From positions 1,612,001-1,676,000 of the forward strand of contig OZ005694.1 of assembly GCA_963930775.1 (NCBI GenBank): a DNA stretch of 64,000 nucleotides, in the 5' to 3' direction. Shown in pieces: positions 1 through 10,475 of the stretch; position 1 is the first letter of the stretch, and every line of letters begins with the position of its first letter. Both the position numbers and the translations under genes were made by a program. The notes below the pieces were generated by a model. That model was not told the DNA's origin. It did no database searches and saw only the letters and a list, made by a program, of their open reading frames with translations. Origin of the DNA: Cliona cf. orientalis. Lineage: Eukaryota; Porifera; Demospongiae; Clionaida; Clionaidae.

Positions 1-2175
1 AACTGGGGTTACTAGGAGTTTATACCCGATACAACCATACTGATTATACGAATTATAATCAGATGTTATTTTCTTGATCCAATTTTCATAATTAAAGATA
101 TCAGATTCTGTTGGTTTATTGCTAATGACAAAAGTTACTGGCAGAGATGATGGTTGCAACATTAAAACTTCATAATCACGTTTTGAGTAAACTGTATAGT
201 TAAAAGGAACACATTTTCCACTGTCAATTACTAATTTGGGTTTGTCTTGTTTTGAATGAGAATCTGGATAAAGGTATCTGGCATGGATTGTACCAACTGC
301 AGTGCCGAAATCATAACCCACTATACACACTGGTAATGTGATGGTTTCACCACGATAAACACGGGTATTGGTGAAAATGTATGAGATATTAGCACACTGT
401 GGTTTACCATCGGAGTCACAAAGACACACACGCTGAGGAGCAGAGGATACTGGAGATAGGATCTCATTGAGGCCAGGGTCAAAGGAGATGTTAACATAAC
501 CTTCAGGTTCTTCGTATATATAAGAACAGTGAGGTTTACCTTGTCCATTCACAGAAATTATTATATCTCTAGAACATGAATAATCCCTTACACTTGCTCC
601 ATACATGTGATGACCAACACCACGTTGTGCATAATTTCTAATAAAAGATACTTTAGCAGAGTAGTCTGTAATCATGAATATACAAGGTTGTGAAGACTGA
701 GAATACACTGCTCCACCAACATCAAATGCTGTGTTGTTGATAAACTGAATACTCGACTGATATCCCATTGTGGTCATAAGTAAAGATGGCATGCTACTAT
801 AGACAGCACCTCCTTGAAATGCAGAGTTGTTGAAAAGGATTAATTTAGTATAATTACCAACAATGATAGTGGGATGGACACCTTCTTGTATAAAAATTGC
901 ACCACCTCTCTTTTGTGCAGAATTCATAATGAACTGTACTAATATTTTAGTACTAATGACCATAGTTCCATACAAAAACCCTATTGCTCCTCCACTGCTT
1001 GATGCTCTATTGTCATAAAATTCAATACCACTTGAGTTTACATGAACAATTGAATTCAATAATCTTAGAGCTCCTCCAACATTTGCAGAATTGTGGCTGA
1101 AAATCAGGTTTGCTTTTTGCTCAACAATCAATGTTCCATGGTCGAGCCCAATCGCTCCACCGCCCCCGTATGCATGGTTGTAAGTAAATATCACAGATGA
1201 TTCAGCACCTACAGTGATCATTCCATCCCACAATTTCACCGCTCCACCAATTCCATAATCTCTGACAGTATTATACATAAAGATCACCGTTGCTTTAGTA
1301 TCAATGTGCATCATTGCACCCCACCCATACACTGCTCCTCCGCCACCACTGCATGTTAGGTTGATAAAGTACACAATTGCACCTGTTGTGATGTTAAGTG
1401 AAGATTTGAGCTTAGGGTGAGTGGTTTTTAGATGCACTGCTGTACTTGTCGAAGAGTGGATCACTTTAGTACTGTTGGTAAAGTTTACATTTCCTGCTAA
1501 TGTTACTACACTAGAAAAGGCAACAATAATTGAATGTGATCGATGTCTGTAGGACTGAAATGTGCTGTTGCTTACAATTATCCCATCACTAAGGTTACTC
1601 CTAATAAAGCAGTTTTCTTTGAATGTACAGTTGTCCAATAAAGCTTGTGAGCCTCTTCCTGCAATATAGATGAAGGATAATCTTTCATTTATGCCAGGGT
1701 AGCCATAGAGGTTGGAATTCTTCACTGTAATGTAGCTCTCTATAGAATTTATTGCAGGACATCTCATGGTCAGGGTTGTGATGTTCACAAAGCTGACATT
1801 GAAGAACTGAATAAGTGTGCAATTGGGTTTACCAACTTGCATACCAAACTGATGGTCAATTATGACATTTTCTGTGGATTCCTCAGTTCCTTTCATGACA
1901 AATGAGTGAAAATTTTGTACAACCAAGTCCTTTGTATAGTTGTGGACTCCACACATGAATATCAGTGTTACATTGACGTGGTGTGGTAAAAAGAACTCAC
2001 TGCTATGCTCGGTTAAGTAGTCCATTGTGTAGCAGAGCTGACCAGACGGGCAGCTACTGTTTCCAGGGCAAGAGCTGAGATACTTCACTGGCTTGACATA
2101 GTAGACCTTACCCTCAGATAGCCTGATGCAAATTGATCCAAATATCAGGATGAAGAAAAGAGACAATAGTCTCAT
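1..2175 (-). CDS. PMP-like beta-helix / multi-pass membrane protein, copy A (3' end off window)
   Basis: I read this frame codon by codon from the ATG at 2175 to base 1; it is open throughout (725 codons), with no stop inside the window. It starts MRLLSLFFILIFG, a signal peptide. A Cys-containing N-terminal region follows (SCPGNSSCP, MCGVHNYT), then eight GGA(I/V/L) rungs with F-x-x-N turns between about residues 280 and 500. Next come a GKPHC variable stretch, the CLCDSDGKPQC block and the IVGYDFGT block. The Cys-rich juxtamembrane block and membrane helices lie beyond base 1. The ATG was chosen because MRLLSLFF is shared by copies D, E and G. There are many N-x-S/T sites, as expected of a secreted ectodomain. 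The promoter at 2351-2357 serves it. Function is unknown; a surface receptor is the inference. Family call is strong by comparison with the other copies. Confidence 0.85.
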   Translation of the reverse strand, partial: MRLLSLFFILIFGSICIRLSEGKVYYVKPVKYLSSCPGNSSCPSGQLCYTMDYLTEHSSEFFLPHHVNVTLIFMCGVHNYTKDLVVQNFHSFVMKGTEESTENVIIDHQFGMQVGKPNCTLIQFFNVSFVNITTLTMRCPAINSIESYITVKNSNLYGYPGINERLSFIYIAGRGSQALLDNCTFKENCFIRSNLSDGIIVSNSTFQSYRHRSHSIIVAFSSVVTLAGNVNFTNSTKVIHSSTSTAVHLKTTHPKLKSSLNITTGAIVYFINLTCSGGGGAVYGWGAMMHIDTKATVIFMYNTVRDYGIGGAVKLWDGMITVGAESSVIFTYNHAYGGGGAIGLDHGTLIVEQKANLIFSHNSANVGGALRLLNSIVHVNSSGIEFYDNRASSSGGAIGFLYGTMVISTKILVQFIMNSAQKRGGAIFIQEGVHPTIIVGNYTKLILFNNSAFQGGAVYSSMPSLLMTTMGYQSSIQFINNTAFDVGGAVYSQSSQPCIFMITDYSAKVSFIRNYAQRGVGHHMYGASVRDYSCSRDIIISVNGQGKPHCSYIYEEPEGYVNISFDPGLNEILSPVSSAPQRVCLCDSDGKPQCANISYIFTNTRVYRGETITLPVCIVGYDFGTAVGTIHARYLYPDSHSKQDKPKLVIDSGKCVPFNYTVYSKRDYEVLMLQPSSLPVTFVISNKPTESDIFNYENWIKKITSDYNSYNQYGCIGYKLLVTPV

Positions 2176-2400
2176 ATTTTTATTATATATATTCTATTTT
2201 CACTGTTTAGTTATATGGCAACAGCCAATGGATCCAGATATTAAGATTAGTGCTTTTTAAGAAGAGTGAGAGATCCTGAGAAGGTTCATGCACAGACACG
2301 CAGCAGCGAGACTCAATCTGACTAGTGCAATAGAACTCAGTCACTGTGACTTAAATACAGCAGGTCAAGCGTGGGTGCATGGTAGGGTAGGGTATAATGA
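2176..2400 (-). promoter_or_regulatory. Conserved promoter and 5' leader of copy A
   Basis: Read on the minus strand, this block holds TATTTAA (2351-2357), then a GTCACTGAGTTC stretch, a TCAGATT initiator-like site and a GC-richer leader with CGCTGCTGCGTG, ending at the ATG at 2175. The same block precedes copies D, E, G and the broken copy near 47280. Retention in so many copies suggests a real core promoter with a leader of about 110-140 nt. The transcription start is inferred from TATA spacing only. Confidence 0.55.
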
Positions 2401-3453
2401 TGATTTTCAAATAATGGTGTAAGAACCAGGGGAGCTGGGAGGACTTCAGCCCTATGATTCAAAATATTGGGGGGCTTAGCCCCCTCCCCAGTGAAATTCC
2501 TCTACCCAATATTATGTGCTCTAGTATACTAATTACTTTATTTTGGTTGAGTTAGGCTTTTACAGGTACAATATGACCAGCTGTGAAAAAAGGGACCCTT
2601 TGTGTTTGTTGTATATATATATAATATGTAGCTTATTGTAATAGTGTGTATGGAGCATACATACAATACATGACATTGTATAATTATGATACATGTACTG
2701 TTGGTGTATCCGCTCTTTGTTAGTGTCTATACACTGATACAAGTATACTCACTACTACATCTGTAGAAAGCAAACTGGCCATTGTCATGATAAAATTGGT
2801 CGTGTTTCATACTATTACCATGAATGGTCCCTTTCTTAGAGCAAATCACATACTGGTATTAATTTTGCTCAGAATATTATAATTTAATTAATATTATTAT
2901 AGCTCTAAGAAGATGTGAAAATCTAAATTTGTCCTGGGGAGCATATCAGATTTGTGGCGGGCATAGCCTGCCACAGCTATGTATATCTATTTAAAATTTT
3001 CGATTACTATTCTCAGTCCCTCTACTCCAAAACATCTTCTGACGCAACTGTCAAAGTTCTTGGCCATGGGACATAAATTAGGAGAGTTTGGATAATTACA
3101 AGAAATTTTATTTTATACCTTGTGATAAAAATTTTTAAGACTTGGTCGAACTTTTCACTTGGGTTCCTCCCCGCTAATAATAATAATATTATGAAAAATC
3201 CCAAAATTAATACTGATAGTCCCCTATCTCAAAGTTGGTCACATCAAATATACTGCTTGAGTCATGCATTTAATATCCTTGAAGTTTCCTTATAGGAGTA
3301 ATTTACATGTAACTTTACATTCTAATATACACTATAATACCAGCCAGCAGGCTGGAATACTAATCTGCCAGTCCGTCAATTTAATAGAAACATAATATTA
3401 TAGTTATAATGTACAGTATACTGTTCTATGACTAATTATTAATATAGGAATAG
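2401..3453. repeat. 5' spacer of the duplicated unit
   Basis: No gene seen. The stretch recurs upstream of copies B and D (about 15525-16230 and 25540-26500). Shared landmarks are AACCAGGGG...CTTCAGCCC with GGGGGGC (2430-2500), AAAGGGACC(C)TTT, TCTGTAGAAAGCAAACTGGCC and GTTCTTGGCCATGGGACAT. It marks how far the tandem duplication extends beyond the gene. Confidence 0.6.
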
Positions 3454-3528
3454 CCAGTTGGCACACTGGAAGAGTTGCTGCTGAGTGCTATTGAAGGACG
3501 AGGACTAAGGTCTGTCAGCAAACTGTGA
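3454..3528 (+). pseudogene. Peroxisomal Lon protease (LONP2-like) last-exon remnant 1
   Basis: The plus strand reads P-V-G-T-L-E-E-L-L-L-S-A-I-E-G-R-G-L-R-S-V-S-K-L-stop with no break. Lon C-termini have a (V/L)EEVL..AF(E/D)G helix, and the peroxisomal form ends in a Ser-Lys-Leu type 1 import signal. The 5' part of the exon and its acceptor are missing here. The same exon recurs at 8691, 16691, 36227 and 49252, each tail to tail with the 3' side of a receptor-gene unit. This is the least damaged copy of the terminal peptide. Identification is by motif only. Confidence 0.55.
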
Positions 3529-3930
3529 CAGTAGCTACTCCACATCTTGATCCCTTTAAACTCTCCTCTATCTCATTAATTGTTCAAAGAAGTGTTCCTT
3601 GATTGCAGCTACTGTAACAATAATGTCGATACTCTCACCTGTGCTAATTAGCTACAATAATAATAATATTATTATAACAATATTTATCTCCATCATTAAA
3701 ATGCATGACATAGCATATTTGCTTGCTATTTCTGTAATAATTATTTGCTAGACTGCAATTGTTTTTCTCCCACTAATTCCATGTTCTGGCATAACAGAAT
3801 CTGATGCATGAATTTTTACCTATTTTACAACTAAAAATTATTATTCCTCAAAAGTTTACAGTACTAAAAACCAAAAAAATTAATAAAAATGAAAGGGGAA
3901 AGGATACACTAACAACTAGTCTATTGCAAT
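3529..3930. repeat. 3' spacer of a unit whose receptor gene is lost
   Basis: This matches the spacer that elsewhere separates the Lon remnant from the receptor stop codon (for example 8746-9230 and 16939-17400). Landmarks are CTTGATTGCAGCTAC, ACCTGTGCTA, CCTCAAAAGTTTACAGTACTAAAA and GATACACTAACAACTAGT. No receptor tail follows at 3930, so a whole gene appears deleted between copies A and the 9240 fragment. Confidence 0.5.
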
Positions 3931-4757
3931 AATTGCTTGATTGCTTTTTGAGTAGCTATACGCATGGGGAGCAAAGTAACCAGTAATAATGCGATGAATC
4001 AAAACTGAGCCATCAGTGATAGGGGACAAAATTTCTCCCACATGTAAGTCAAAATACTTGGATAGCATGAACAAGTCGACATCAATAGGTGCATGATAAG
4101 CAAGCGTAGGGATGTATAGTGGATGTGGTTATCCCTACAAATCTTGTTTGTATACTTTTTGACCCTGCCATCCCTACTTCATCCTTCAATTTTTTCAATT
4201 GCATTTTATACTTGTAGCTATAGTGAGGTTGACTTAAGTACAGCTGGTCAATCATGGGTGGTAGAGAGACAAGCAGTGTGTGGTTGTGTGTGTGTGTGTG
4301 TGTGTGTGCCAGGAGGGGGAGGGTAAGGATACATACTAAGCTAAGGACTACATCTATTTGCACACTAAGTTTTTCAAAGATTTTGATGAATTCATTAGCC
4401 ACTCAGATGCCTAGACCTTGACGTTCGGTGGCTTTTATACTGAGATAAAACCGATTGCTTTACCATGGTCTGGCAGATTGGGTGCAGATCAAACCACATG
4501 CACCCCCTTGACAAAGCCACTGATAATGACATCAAGGTGATATATAGCTAGCCTTCCAAGCATAATGTGGGTGCTATTAAAGGCCTGCATGAGGGTCTCT
4601 TAACTTAATAAGAGCTAGCCCAAATCCCATTGGACGAGGTAGCTATTTAAAACATTGCAATTGTAACGATGATAGCATGAAAAATTCAAACATAATATTA
4701 TTGTGAACGTGGTTCAAGTGCAGTCCTGAATGATGACATTGTAGCATTAACTTATAG
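3931..4757. repeat. Repeat-rich spacer with a (TG)n microsatellite
   Basis: No gene seen. 4100-4210 matches the arms of the inverted repeat at 18140-18525. 4225-4270 matches the GCTGGTCAAGCATGGGTGGTAGAGAG repeat of 20690 and 38530. A (TG)n tract runs from about 4282 to 4308. 4560-4660 is a degenerate copy of the GAGGGTCTCTTA foldback element. Short open frames here are products of these repeats. Confidence 0.5.
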
Positions 4758-4975
4758 CTAATTTTGTGCAGGGCTATATCTTGTGCCTTTGAATATCCCA
4801 CCTATGACATAGATCAAAACTATCACCAGGGCAATGTAGCTACTGGATAATAGGGCAATAATAAGTATCATGATATTATATCCCTGTGGTACAGTGAGTA
4901 TATTATATGTACCAGCTGCCAGTGCATATCTGGGCCCAATTTGTGATCTAGAAAACATGCATACATCTGCAGCAT
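4758..4975 (-). other. Recurrent spacer block with a possible small exon pair, copy 1
   Basis: A block of about 200 bp is repeated at 10795-10990 and 39471-39663. On the minus strand it begins ATGTTTTC(T/C)A and ends near GTCATAGGTGGGATA. Differences among the copies cluster between a GGTAC(A/G)TAT and a CCAG/ACAG, leaving the outer parts almost gap-free. That pattern fits two small exons around a 65-75 base intron. One frame of the second part gives a hydrophobic IALVVVLIYVIGGI stretch. I do not recognise the product. Confidence 0.3.
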
Positions 4976-6270
4976 AAATATAATTATAATATTACTAATA
5001 GAAAATCTTAAGTAGTCCATAGCTTTTCTCACAGTTGGTCACATAGCTATGTATATTTAAATACACATGCACATATACACACAAACACAGACACGTATAC
5101 TACCAACAAAGAGTCTCAATTGAGTGGTCCATAGCTTTTCTCATAGTTGATCACGTATGTATAATAATTATTATAAACACAATGCAAAACATAATGCACA
5201 CAGCAAACATGCACGCACTGAAAGAGGGACCTGTTTGGAGTAGCTAGCTACAGACTGTAGTGTAATGTTAAAATTTTGAAAACATCCACTATACTTTCTA
5301 CAAAATTAACGTAGTTATGAGCATACTTGTACCTATGTATGTAATAACAGGAACAAACCTGGTCCCAGGAGTAATACATTCAAACAACAAGGTATGTAGT
5401 CTCAGTACTACTAACAGAGTCTCAAGTAGTCCATAGCTTTTCTTATAGTTGGTCACGTATGTATAATATTAAAAACACAATGCACACACAAACATGCACG
5501 CACTGCATGCACACACGCATACTGCCCCATACAAACGGTTCTTGCAAGAAACTTGCAAGTCAGGCCGGCCAAGATCTTACACGTCTTGCAAAAGCAGTCA
5601 AGATTCTTGCAAGATCTTGCCAGCTTGTGGCCATTTCTCTTGCATTTTTGCAAGATTATGAGTCTTGCAAGAATCTTGTACATGCGTGACACATGCATGC
5701 ACGTACACATACACCCACACACACATACACACATGAGACTCTATCACTTTCAGTAGCTCCCTCGGTTTGCTGTTGTAGCGTGCTGTAGTGGCTCCGTGCT
5801 GGAATGGCTCGGCCGCATCATTAACTCCGTGATCACGGAATTACCGAATACTTTGACGACCCCTTCCATATGCGTAAACTTAACTGGCAGGAATATTCGC
5901 TACGCATATTAAAGAAGTGCGCAGGAATATTCGCTACGCACATTAAAAAAGAAGTGCGCGCATTAAAAAAAGTGTATTATTATAGCCTGCGTGACAGACC
6001 ACCAGATGTAATGCTTGGTGGAGCATACATAATAATTAATATTATGCATAATAGTACATGTACATATTACCTGTATTAAAAACATCAGCTATATCAGAGT
6101 ATATATAATTTTTATACAGCATTAAAAAAAGTTCATGATGTACAGTGAATGCTGTTCTTTACTGCAGGTTATTGAAGTCACTTTGTCATCAGAAACTGAT
6201 GTGCATTATAATTATCATGAATATTACAATCAAATTAAAACACCAGTATGATATATCATGGTACTACATA
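4976..6270. repeat. Repeat-rich spacer with TTGCAAGA cluster
   Basis: No gene seen. 5220-5350 is a spacer repeat also found near 34420-34540, 34700-34850 and 39930-40010. 5535-5690 is dense in TTGCAAGA/TCTTGCAA palindromic motifs. 5740-5775 is the start of the CTCTATC(G/A)CTTTCAG repeat of 11215, 29125, 35365, 40195 and 40850. 5875-5975 holds a short tandem duplication around GAATATTCGCTACGCA. Confidence 0.5.
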
Positions 6271-6749
6271 TACAGTGGAACCCCTCTAGAGCGGACACCA
6301 TTGGGACCAAATTTTTGTCCACTGTAGTGAGGTGTCCTTAGTTCAGGGGTTAGTGGTTGACCACGCCCCTCCTACAATCACAGCCAGCTATGATGAAGCA
6401 CTACTGAGGATGACGAAAAAGACCATATTGATGAGAAATCTGTCAACTGACAGCTACTAATTATTATAAGTAGGAATTTAGGCTTTACTGGTTGCTGAAA
6501 CCGACTGATTCTTATGATGGTGTGGCCTACCTGTCCGTTATGTGAGGTTGTTCACTACTATGCAGGCTCGAACGGGACCAAAATTAGTGTCTGTCATACA
6601 GAGTAGCAGGGTGTCTGCTGTTATTAAGAGGGTTTGAATATATTATTGAAGTCTATGGAAATACAATCCGGACATTCAGAATTGTCTGTTATATCGCAGG
6701 TGTCCACCGGCGCCATTGAGGGGTGTCCATTAAGTGGGGTTCCACTGTA
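6271..6749. mobile_element. Tc1/mariner-type MITE
   Basis: The terminal inverted repeats start CAGTGGAACCCC and end GGGGTTCCACTG. They continue inward to GGACACC/GGTGTCC and are flanked by TA dinucleotides at both ends. A TA target duplication with CAGTGG termini is typical of Tc1/mariner-derived non-autonomous elements. There is no transposase frame inside, so it is a MITE of about 475 bp. Confidence 0.75.
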
Positions 6750-6837
6750 CATACTAATGGACAAAATGATGCATATCAGAATTAATTTTCTCTGCTGAAG
6801 GTTATCAAAGTCAATATGTCATCAGGAACCAGGAACC

Positions 6838-8000
6838 TACGGTGGCCCAGAAGGGCCATGTCCATTACCCGATACAATATTTCCTATTACCAATTTCGAC
6901 TTTTCTCATTACCAGCTTCCAATTTGATTATTTCTCATTTCCAATTTTCAGTTTTCTCATTACCAACTTCCAATTTGGTTATTTCTCATTTCCGATTTTG
7001 AGTTTTCTCATTACCAATTTCCAATTTGGTTATTTCTCATTTCCGATTTTGAGTTTTCTCATTATACTAGCTAACTTCCAATTTGAGTATTTCTCATTAA
7101 TTTTCTGTTATTAACTGGGATACTTCAATGTGGATTCTCTTTGCAAGTATAGTTAACTATCATAGGCGCCAGTTGTATGCATGTGCCAATGTGTTCTGAT
7201 CCACATTAAATTTTGTGCAACATGGACGCTACATGTTAGTCTTGTGCCCAGCCCCCTTCGTGCATGAAACAGTGAAGAGGGCTGGGCACAAGACTAATGA
7301 TATGTCTAGCTAAACCTCTGTAGAACTTTTTTATACGATGACTGTTTAGCGTCATTATATATAATAATAATCATGATGTTAAGGGGGAAGAGGTTGATAG
7401 CTAGTCAGGGCCTGTCAGGTATGACAACAGCCTGGCCTTTGGAGCCACCCACACCCCTCTATGCTTAAATTGCATTACAGATGTGTCCATGGCTCTACGA
7501 CTGCTATGACGTCGACGCTAACTTAAAGGGGGAGAGGGGAGGGTGTCCAAGATTAATTAATGTCATAATGATGTTAGTGCCCCCTTAATCAAGGATAATT
7601 CGGAAGGTTGTCAGAAGAAAAGGGTCTTTAGGTAGATATAACATAGCCAGCTGCACTGTGTGATCTCAGCCATAGGGTAGCTATAGCTACCGTATAAATA
7701 GTATTTAACGACCAGTTTCCGCCTTCAACGCATACCTGTCCACCCTCTCTTGCTTTCCATGTGTACACGCCTATCAATACTATCATAATGATACTTCACT
7801 AACCCTATACCTACCCAAATTGAAATAATTATCCAAGTTAGTTATAAAACGAGAAAACTTGAAATTGGAAATTGGAAATACCCAAATTGGAAGTTAGTAA
7901 TGAGAAAACTGAAAATTGGAAATGAGAAATAACCAAATTGGAAGCTGGTAATGAGAAATATTGTATCGGGTAATGGATATGGCCCTTCTGGGCCACCGTA
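6838..8000. mobile_element. TIR element with subterminal repeats
   Basis: The two ends are inverted copies of CGGTGGCCCAGAAGGGCC followed by a further ~28 bp including TTACCCGATACAAT, with flanking TA on each side. Inside the ends are tandem degenerate units of about 50 bp built on TTCTCATT(A/T)CCAATTT (6890-7110, and inverted at 7845-7965). Subterminal repeats of this kind often bind the transposase. A hairpin with GTGCCCAGCCC arms (7237-7296) is nested inside. No transposase is visible, so the element is non-autonomous, about 1.16 kb. Confidence 0.7.
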
Positions 8001-8430
8001 AGTTTTGGCCATGGGACATATTTTTTTCAGAGAGTTTGGGTAATTTTGATCAATACGAAATGCTAGTAGCTAATTTGAATTTATACCTTGTGATAGAAAT
8101 TTTTAAGACTTGGTCTAATTTTTTGTTTGGGTCCACCCCCTCCCCCAAATAATAATACGGTCCCAAAGCTAGTCACATCATTCTTATTCTCCTGGAATCA
8201 TGCATGAACCTCCTCAAAGGATCTAAACATTCTTATAGCATTATAGTTGCAACACTAAATCTGCCGACCCGTCAAGTAGCTATATAATGCTACCATGTAC
8301 TGCTCTATAGACTCTAGTGGAATTAGAATAATATAGTTGTAACAACAAATACAGCAATCTGATTGGTCAATTGGAGGTCCATCATTTCATTTAAGTTCAC
8401 TTATAGACCTCTTATAAGAGAGGTAGTTCT
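8001..8430. repeat. Remainder of 5' spacer
   Basis: No gene seen. It continues the GGCCATGGGACAT spacer interrupted by the preceding element and matches 15985-16440 closely, including TTGGGTCCACCCCCTCCCCCAAATAATAATAC and CATGCATGAACCTCCTC. Confidence 0.5.
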
Positions 8431-8690
8431 ATTATTGGGCTGCCAAGGGCAAAGAAAGATGCACAGTGCAACAGTAGCCTAGCTAAATGTCATGGTTACA
8501 GTTGCTATATTATTCTAAATCCATTAGAAAACCTTGTCCAATGGTCTCTACGCTTTTAAGAGATCCTCAGGCCCTTAGTAGCACCCTCGCTTTTGCTCGA
8601 GATGCTATCAGGGCCTTTGGGTCTCTTAAAAGGCGTAGAGACCTTGGACTCGGTCTCTAACTATTATTTATAGGGATAGCTAGCGAGCAC
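8431..8690. mobile_element. Foldback MITE (GTCTCTACGC family), copy 1
   Basis: A long hairpin: GGTCTCTACGCTTTTAAGAG pairs with the arm at about 8620-8642 across a CCTCGCTTTTGCTCGAG apex. The left side carries GCCAAGGGCAAAGAAAGATGC. A close copy lies at 16440-16680. Half-elements in opposite orientations lie at 61385-61640 and 62830-63000. No coding content. Confidence 0.65.
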
Positions 8691-8745
8691 ACTGGAAGAG
8701 GTATTGCTGTACACTTCTGAAATAAGACCTACCAGCAAACTGTAA
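8691..8745 (+). pseudogene. LONP2-like last-exon remnant 2
   Basis: CACACTGGAAGAGGTATTG, then a shortened segment, ends in AGC-AAA-CTG-TAA (Ser-Lys-Leu-stop, 8734-8745). The frame is broken before the terminal tripeptide. It sits about 500 bp from the 3' end of the 9240-10475 receptor pseudogene on the opposite strand, the standard tail-to-tail layout of the units. Confidence 0.45.
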
Positions 8746-9239
8746 CAGTAGCTATATACTCCATCTCAATCCCTTCAAATTCTTCTCTCTATTTCATTTG
8801 CAAAAAAATGTTACTTGATTGCAGCTACAAGAATAAAATTTAATGCCGATACTGTCACCTGTGCTAGTTGGCTAGTTATTTAGTGCTAATTAATAACATA
8901 ACAACATTAAAATGCATGAAAGTGTATGTGGAAATTTTGCTAGCTATTTCTGTAATTTGCTAGACTATGAAAGTTTTCTCCCACTGATTCCATGTTCTGG
9001 TATAATAAAATCTGATGCACAAAACCACACAATAATTATTATTCCTCAAAAGTTTACAATACTAAAAACAATAATCAATGATAATGAATTTGAAAGGGGT
9101 GAGGATTCACTAACAGAAGTTAATTACTAGTTTAGATTAGAATTGCACACGTAAAATTGTTTAGGAACTACTAATTAATGAAGATCAAAAGTAAATGTGT
9201 AGCTGAAAAAGTATCACTCAATTTTGCAATGAAGTTTAT
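8746..9239. repeat. 3' spacer of the unit
   Basis: No gene seen. The spacer is shared with 16939-17400, 36323-36760 and 49350-49890, with landmarks CCTCAAAAGTTTACA, GAGGATTCACTAACA and AATTATCACTCAA (here AAGTATCACTCAA). Confidence 0.5.
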
Positions 9240-10475
9240 TTTGGTATCTGCTTCGATCATTTTGTGATTTAGCAGAAACTGGCATGGTAATGGGCCGAGG
9301 AGTATCATTGATCAGCCGTTCAAGTTCAGGGTCTTCAATTCGCTCATGAGCGATATCATCATCATCAATAATGCCATGGCCTTGATTTTGTCTGCACCTC
9401 CAATCAGCACTGAGATAGGGCTTGATTAAACTCCACACAACAATGACACAAAATTGAGCAAAAGTGATTCCAATTGACACCATAAGTAATTTTGACCTTG
9501 ATTTGGTATATAGATTCCCACCTGTACAGAGTTCCAGAACTCAAGACAATACGTTTCAGTAAATATAAGGTAAAACATTCTAGAACTCTCACGTCTACTC
9601 GCTAATAAACATTTTTGATCAATATGAAATAAAATAAGAAGGCTATGAACAGAAATAGTGCAAACACATTCAATTCTGGATTGAATACTAAAGTTACTGG
9701 CAATAGAACCAGGAGTATTCCTCAAACAAGAAGCATTGCTCCAAACCAGTATTGATGCTTATCCTTCAAAGGAGAGAAGTCAGTATCGACTTGCAGTAGA
9801 GTAGGGGACAGAATTTGTTGTACATGATACCTGGTCCAGTGCTATGACCCTCATTGAAGGTTGCGTTCACCCACACAGTGCCGTTCCACTGCAGCAGGAG
9901 ACCAGTTCAGTCTGTTTTTTAATAAACAACTAAAGCCAACAACTAAAGCCATTGTTAGCCAAGACAGGATAACAGTTGCATATGGTTTTATCATGATTAA
10001 GAGTCAGTCCTGGAGGGCAGCCTGGGAGTAAGGTGATATTTATGAAAATTGGGGTTGTTAAGAGGTCAGGATTGATACAACCATAATTATTATATGAAAA
10101 GTAGTCAGATATTTCATCATTGATCATATCTTCATAGTTAAAGATATCATACTTTGTTGATTTATTGCTTACGTAATCAGCTGCAGGTACTGGCAAAGAT
10201 GATGTTTGTAACAGTAATAGTTCATAATCATATTTTGAGTAAACAGTATAATTGAAGGAACACATTTTTTTACTGTCGATTACCAGTTGTAATTTGTCTT
10301 GCTTTGAGAAAAAATCAGAATAAAGGGATCTGGTATGGATCGTACCAACTGTAGTGCCAAAGTCATAACCCACAATACATGACGATTTCATCATGATAAA
10401 CACTGGTATTGGTGAAAATACATGAGATATTAGCACACTGTGGTTTACCATTGGAGTCACAGAGACACACACGCT
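9240..10475 (-). pseudogene. PMP-like receptor pseudogene with large internal deletion
   Basis: Two parts of a receptor copy are fused. 9240-9783 holds the cytoplasmic tail and last membrane helices (VSIGITFAQFCVIVVWSLI, IAHERIEDPELE). 9784-10475 holds the juxtamembrane ectodomain (LPGCPPGLTLNH, IVGYDFGTTVGT). At about 9783 the sequence jumps from the SPLKD loop straight to the LLYCKSGN segment, removing the CGAC block and about six helices. Further damage: a lost stop codon, a frameshift near 9530, and a 13-bp tandem duplication at about 9927-9952. Homology ends near CACACACGCTG (10470-10475). The cleavage/poly(A) signal AATAAA is still visible near 9240. Clearly dead. Confidence 0.8.

Noticed and set aside
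4282-4308. Peptides rich in Cys-Val or His-Thr from short frames here and at 5453, 29054, 35152 and 40094
   Set aside because: They are translations of (TG)n/(CA)n microsatellites.
6880-7110. CRISPR array
   Set aside because: The repeats are degenerate, nearly contiguous without distinct spacers, and inverted at the far end of the same transposon.
6842-7114. Phe/Ile/Ser-rich repeat protein on the plus strand
   Set aside because: It is the translation of the ~50-bp subterminal repeats of the TIR element at 6838-8000.
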